Source: Candidatus Zhuqueibacterota bacterium (GTDB lineage Bacteria > BS750m-G25). Taken from it: 9,310 nucleotides of DNA. The DNA is taken from positions 1-9,310 of the forward strand of contig JADHWK010000073.1 in the NCBI GenBank assembly GCA_016783505.1. The letters run 5' to 3'. Made by a program: the position numbers and the translations under genes. Below are positions 6,811 through 9,310 of this stretch, one piece after another; within the stretch, counting starts at the first letter, position 1; each line of letters begins with the position of its first letter. The notes under the pieces are model-generated. The model made no database searches, had not been told where the DNA came from, and saw only the letters and a program-made list of their open reading frames with translations.

Positions 6811-7446
6811 TCACATAGGATTATAAAAATTAATACCCTGGCGGGCCTTCTTAATCCCCTCGATAAGCTTCTCCAGATCATTCGGATTGTGGACAAAATC
6901 AATGGTAGTGGCATTGACGATCAGGAGAGGAGTCTCATAATAATGATGAAAAAAGTGATTATACGACTCACACAGAGCGCGAATATAGTCGGGGGAAATC
7001 TCCCTTTCATATTCTCGGTCCCTCTGCCTGATATTCTCGAGCAATCGCTGGGGGGTGGACTGCAAATAGATGACTAGATCGGGCTTGGGGATGTCCTTCT
7101 CCATAAAAGACCAAATTTTTTCGTAGAGCAAAAGTTCTCGGTCTTCCAGGTTAAGATAGGCAAATATCTTATCCTTGGCGAAAATATAATCGGAAATGAT
7201 TAGCCGATGAAAAAGGTCAATCTGGGGAAATTCCATCTGCTGCCGGTAGCGGGAGAGCAGAAAGAATAGCTGGGTCTGAAAGGCAAACCGTTTCGGGTCC
7301 TGATAAAAATCCTCCAGGAAGGGGTTCTCTTCGGGTTTTTCCAGCACCAGCCGGGCGTTCACCCGACGCCCTAAGATCTGGGCCAGACTGGTCTTGCCCA
7401 CCCCGATGACCCCCTCAATCGCAATGTAGTGAAGATCCTTTAACAT
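6811..7446 (-). CDS. Deoxynucleoside kinase (dNK family)
   Basis: A 211-residue cytosolic kinase that phosphorylates deoxynucleosides using a nucleoside triphosphate, for the salvage of DNA precursors. The P-loop GVIGVGKTS lies at 12-20, preceded by IAIEG. A catalytic-region glutamate pair lies near 36-40 (EKPEE). SDYIFAKDKIFA at 85-96 occupies the place of the (D/E)RS motif. An arginine-rich lid, NIRQRDREYE, lies at 138-147. Length is typical of the dCK/dGK/dAK family. The specific nucleoside (dA, dG or dC) cannot be assigned. Its ATG (7446) overlaps the folK stop by 7 bases, so it is translationally coupled; an AAAGG site lies 7 bases upstream. A folK-dNK pairing is also known in Bacteroidota, sometimes as a fusion. 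Confidence 0.9.
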   Translation of the reverse strand: MLKDLHYIAIEGVIGVGKTSLAQILGRRVNARLVLEKPEENPFLEDFYQDPKRFAFQTQLFFLLSRYRQQMEFPQIDLFHRLIISDYIFAKDKIFAYLNLEDRELLLYEKIWSFMEKDIPKPDLVIYLQSTPQRLLENIRQRDREYEREISPDYIRALCESYNHFFHHYYETPLLIVNATTIDFVHNPNDLEKLIEGIKKARQGINFYNPM

Positions 7447-7943
7447 AATAGGGCCTTTGGATAAGGTACAACCCTGGACTTATCACCGCATTTATCTTTC
7501 AACTGAGCGATCGTATTACCCGTTAGCGGGTCAACAAAATCCGGGGCTATCTCGGCTAAGGGGACCAACACAAAATTCCGATCCCGAAACCGGGGATGGG
7601 GCACCTCAATATTTTCATCCTTATAGTTAATGTTCCCTAAGAGGACTATATCAAGGTCAATAATTCTGGGGCCCCACCTAAGGGAGGGCTCTCTACCCAT
7701 TTCCCCTTCGATTCCTTTTAATTCCTTTACCAATTGGTTTGGACCCAACGTGGTAGAAACCTGAACCACCATGTTTAAGAACGGATTCTGATCGGGTAGA
7801 CCCCAGGGTTGGGTTTCATAAACCGAAGACCTTTTTACCAGCGTCAACCGTGGTAATCCCTTAATCCGACCAACCGCCCAGGACAGGTGATCAAGTCGCT
7901 TCCCGAGGTTAGTTCCCAGGCAAATAAAGGCCATCTCCCCCAT
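7440..7943 (-). CDS. folK: 2-amino-4-hydroxy-6-hydroxymethyldihydropteridine diphosphokinase (HPPK)
   Basis: Transfers pyrophosphate from ATP to 6-hydroxymethyl-7,8-dihydropterin, the step before dihydropteroate synthase in folate synthesis. The 167-residue protein begins with the family's LGTNLG motif (9-14). It carries the signature RWGPRIIDLDIVL at 89-101, whose aspartates D96 and D98 bind magnesium. PHPRFRDRNFVLVPLAEI follows near 115-132. ETQPWG (43-48) lies in the substrate-binding region. The frame extends to TTG 7946, but ATG 7943 has AGGGG 7 bases upstream and overlaps the folB stop by one base (TGATG). The downstream kinase overlaps it by 7 bases. This is a tight folB-folK-dNK operon. 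Confidence 0.95.
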   Translation of the reverse strand: MGEMAFICLGTNLGKRLDHLSWAVGRIKGLPRLTLVKRSSVYETQPWGLPDQNPFLNMVVQVSTTLGPNQLVKELKGIEGEMGREPSLRWGPRIIDLDIVLLGNINYKDENIEVPHPRFRDRNFVLVPLAEIAPDFVDPLTGNTIAQLKDKCGDKSRVVPYPKALLC

Positions 7944-8332
7944 CAATCCGCCCCTGAACTTTCAGAAACTGAGTAGCGTTCAATCTCACACTCTACCCCA
8001 TCAAGCAATCCGGGCAGGGGGGGATGGGGCTTCTTGACCCGCACGACCACTTTTTCCACCCTAAAATTTGAGAGGATCCGACCAGCGATCTTCTCCGCCA
8101 GGGTTTCCAAAAGGTTTAATGGGTCACCATTCATCACGGCCTTAATCTCCCCATAAACCCGGGAGTAGTCAACCGTCTGATTTAAATCATCCGCCCTGAT
8201 CGCCCCCTGACAGCGGTAGAACAGCTCCACATCCACTGCTAATTTCTGATCCCTCCTCCGCTCATCCTGGTAGCATCCATGATGAGCGAAGAAAACCATA
8301 TCCTTCAGTCTCAATATATTAATTTTATTCAT
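7943..8332 (-). CDS. folB: Dihydroneopterin aldolase
   Basis: Cleaves 7,8-dihydroneopterin to 6-hydroxymethyl-7,8-dihydropterin and glycolaldehyde, giving the substrate of the next gene's product. The 129-residue protein has the family motifs FFAHHGCYQDE (14-24, E24), VDYSRVY (54-60), LLETLAEKIA (74-83) and VRVKKPHPPLPG (97-108), which contains the catalytic lysine (K100 or K101). The open frame extends to a TTG at 8371, but that TTG is part of the TTGACA -35 element of the operon promoter. The 13 extra residues are unlike the family N-terminus. The ATG at 8332 fits the family's usual M-x-K-I-x-I-x-x-L start. No good ribosome site precedes it, consistent with a very short or absent leader. 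Confidence 0.94.
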   Translation of the reverse strand: MNKINILRLKDMVFFAHHGCYQDERRRDQKLAVDVELFYRCQGAIRADDLNQTVDYSRVYGEIKAVMNGDPLNLLETLAEKIAGRILSNFRVEKVVVRVKKPHPPLPGLLDGVECEIERYSVSESSGAD

Positions 8333-8342
8333 TTGAATCTTC

Positions 8343-8371
8343 AATATATCAAAAAAAAAGATAAGTGTCAA
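8343..8371 (-). promoter_or_regulatory. Sigma70-type promoter of the folB-folK-dNK operon
   Basis: On the minus strand TTGACA (8371-8366, perfect consensus) is followed after exactly 17 bases, including a T9 run, by TATATT (8348-8343, five of six matches). Transcription would start near 8336, only a few bases before the folB ATG at 8332. It lies just downstream of the terminator for the preceding gene. Confidence 0.8.
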
Positions 8372-8385
8372 GTAAAAATATCTAT

Positions 8386-8410
8386 AAAAAAGCCCATCGT
8401 AAGGATGGGC
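8386..8410 (-). terminator. Intrinsic terminator after the TPR gene
   Basis: On the minus strand a perfect 7-bp stem GCCCATC/GATGGGC (8410-8404 and 8398-8392) with loop CTTAC is followed by TTTTTT (8391-8386). It lies 93 bases after the TPR stop codon and about 15 bases before the fol promoter. It therefore separates the two transcription units. Confidence 0.9.
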
Positions 8411-8503
8411 CCGGGGTCACCCGTTGCTTTTTATCGGTTTAATTAAAGGAGAAACTATCATTAACTTTAGGTAGCTAAGCAATTTCATTTTTTAACATTC
8501 ATT

Positions 8504-9310
8504 TTAATGGGTATACCTATCGCTCTCTTTAATCATTTTTATCCTGTATTCGGCGGTTGCCCTCCAGGTGCGGTCGGTAAGTGCCTTCTGGTAAACTTCT
8601 AGGGCTTTATCTTTCTGACCCAGGCTTTCGTAGGCGGTGCCCATTTCGATGTAAGCCTCAGCATAGTTCTTTTTGTATCTCAAGCAGTTCTCAGCTTCCT
8701 TAATGGCCTCCTCACTTCTCCCTAATTCGTTATATACCCTCGCCAACTGACAATAAGCAGGCCAATAATTCTTTTTATGTTTGGTAGTTATTAAAAAGGC
8801 GGAAACAGCCTCCTCATAGTTGCCCTGATCACGCATAATAAGACCTTTAAGATAAAGGGCTTTTGCGTATTTTGGATTTATCTGAATAGCCATCTCAATG
8901 TTCTTAAGGGCATCGGAATATTTTTTCTGTTTGTTGAAAATTTTACCAAGCAAATAATAGGCCTTATAAAGGGTCGTATCATACTTGGTCGCCTGGGATA
9001 GGAATTTTACCGCATTTTCATAACCATCCATTTTTTCGTAGAGCTGCCCTAAGTCGAAGTAAGATTTGGCATAAGTAGAGTCCTTTTCAATAGCCTTTAA
9101 ATAAACCGTAATTGCTTCCTCATATTTTTTGGCCTTCTGGTAAGCAACCCCCAAACTATTGTATGCTTTTGTATTGTTTTCTTCCAGGGTCAACGATTTT
9201 TTAAAGGACTCAATGGCATCCTCGTATTTGCCCATCTTAAGAAAGTTATTTCCCTCATTATAGGCCTTATCGGCGTCCGCTTTTCTCTTTATTTCTCTAT
9301 TGATAATATC
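8504..9310 (-). CDS. Tetratricopeptide-repeat protein (5' end cut by window)
   Basis: A TPR scaffold protein whose C-terminal 268 residues are visible. The frame stays open through the right edge, so its N-terminus is missing and the ATG at 9235 is internal. At least seven 34-residue TPR units run back to back. Representative cores are KAYNEGNNFLKMGKYEDAI, KAYNSLGVAYQKAKKYEEAI, KAYYLLGKIFNKQKKYSDAL and EAYIEMGTAYESLGQKDKAL. Each shows the G/A-Y-A spacing of the TPR consensus. It ends with a short charged tail after the last repeat. TPR arrays bind partner proteins; nothing here identifies the partner or the location, because any signal peptide would lie outside the window. The gene ends its own transcription unit, with the terminator 93 bases downstream. 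Confidence 0.9.
   Translation of the reverse strand, partial: DIINREIKRKADADKAYNEGNNFLKMGKYEDAIESFKKSLTLEENNTKAYNSLGVAYQKAKKYEEAITVYLKAIEKDSTYAKSYFDLGQLYEKMDGYENAVKFLSQATKYDTTLYKAYYLLGKIFNKQKKYSDALKNIEMAIQINPKYAKALYLKGLIMRDQGNYEEAVSAFLITTKHKKNYWPAYCQLARVYNELGRSEEAIKEAENCLRYKKNYAEAYIEMGTAYESLGQKDKALEVYQKALTDRTWRATAEYRIKMIKESDRYTH

Noticed and set aside
6711-6914. Minus-strand frame encoding a CLNFK nonapeptide repeat
   Set aside because: It starts inside the kinase gene in another frame and ends in the repeat. No ribosome site or homology supports it, so the peptide periodicity follows from the 27-bp DNA period.
6718-7077. Plus-strand 119-codon frame with an LKFRHFLKFLKFRQ start
   Set aside because: It is a translation of the 27-bp repeat followed by the antisense of the deoxynucleoside kinase gene, which is clearly coding on the minus strand.
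8411-8503. Possible riboswitch or structured RNA between the TPR gene and its terminator (GGGTCACCC, CCCGGG)
   Set aside because: It is a 3' untranslated region after the TPR stop, not a leader of a regulated gene. I could not match a known riboswitch core such as the GEMM consensus.
1-9310. CRISPR array, tRNA, rRNA or insertion sequence
   Set aside because: No regularly spaced identical repeats with unique spacers, no tRNA-like cloverleaf, no rRNA-like sequence and no transposase frame or terminal repeats were seen.

Overview
All recognisable genes lie on the minus strand, so the window reads as a run of co-directional bacterial genes from about 9310 down to 1. Bacterial origin is supported by Shine-Dalgarno motifs, a near-consensus sigma70-type promoter and folate genes of bacterial type. 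A tandem DUF5683-like envelope protein and a folB-folK-deoxynucleoside kinase string hint at an uncultured lineage near the FCB/Bacteroidota side of the tree. That placement is inference from gene content only. Composition varies, and the TPR gene and the 6640-6810 spacer are clearly AT-rich.

Layout in transcription order. (1) A TPR-repeat protein, cut by the window's right edge, ends at 8504 and is followed by a clear intrinsic terminator at 8386-8410. (2) A near-consensus promoter at 8343-8371 drives folB-folK-deoxynucleoside kinase (8332 to 6811). The genes overlap by 1 and 7 bases, and the mRNA is probably leaderless or nearly so. (3) An AT-rich spacer with a 27-bp periodic repeat (6688-6800) is followed by a 61-residue membrane protein and a RidA-family deaminase. 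(4) A 337-base gene-free stretch (5629-5965) holds a 10-bp inverted repeat. (5) A duplicated DUF5683-like membrane protein and an SLC6/NSS sodium-coupled amino-acid transporter follow. (6) Next come an HD-domain protein and a small DUF2279/YfiM-like exported protein, 4 bases apart. (7) The window ends with a UbiA-family prenyltransferase, a 2[4Fe-4S] ferredoxin and a geranylgeranyl-reductase-family flavoprotein cut by the left edge. These three are spaced by 4 and about 25 bases or less.

The most interesting part is region 7. A membrane prenyltransferase, its probable prenyl-chain reductase and a dedicated electron carrier look like a compact isoprenoid-lipid or quinone module. The same gene types make saturated ether lipids in archaea, but here they sit in a bacterial context. 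The product cannot be decided from this window, because no GGGP synthase, G1P dehydrogenase or quinone head-group gene is visible. The rest is ordinary housekeeping: folate biosynthesis, deoxynucleoside salvage, enamine/imine detoxification and amino-acid uptake.
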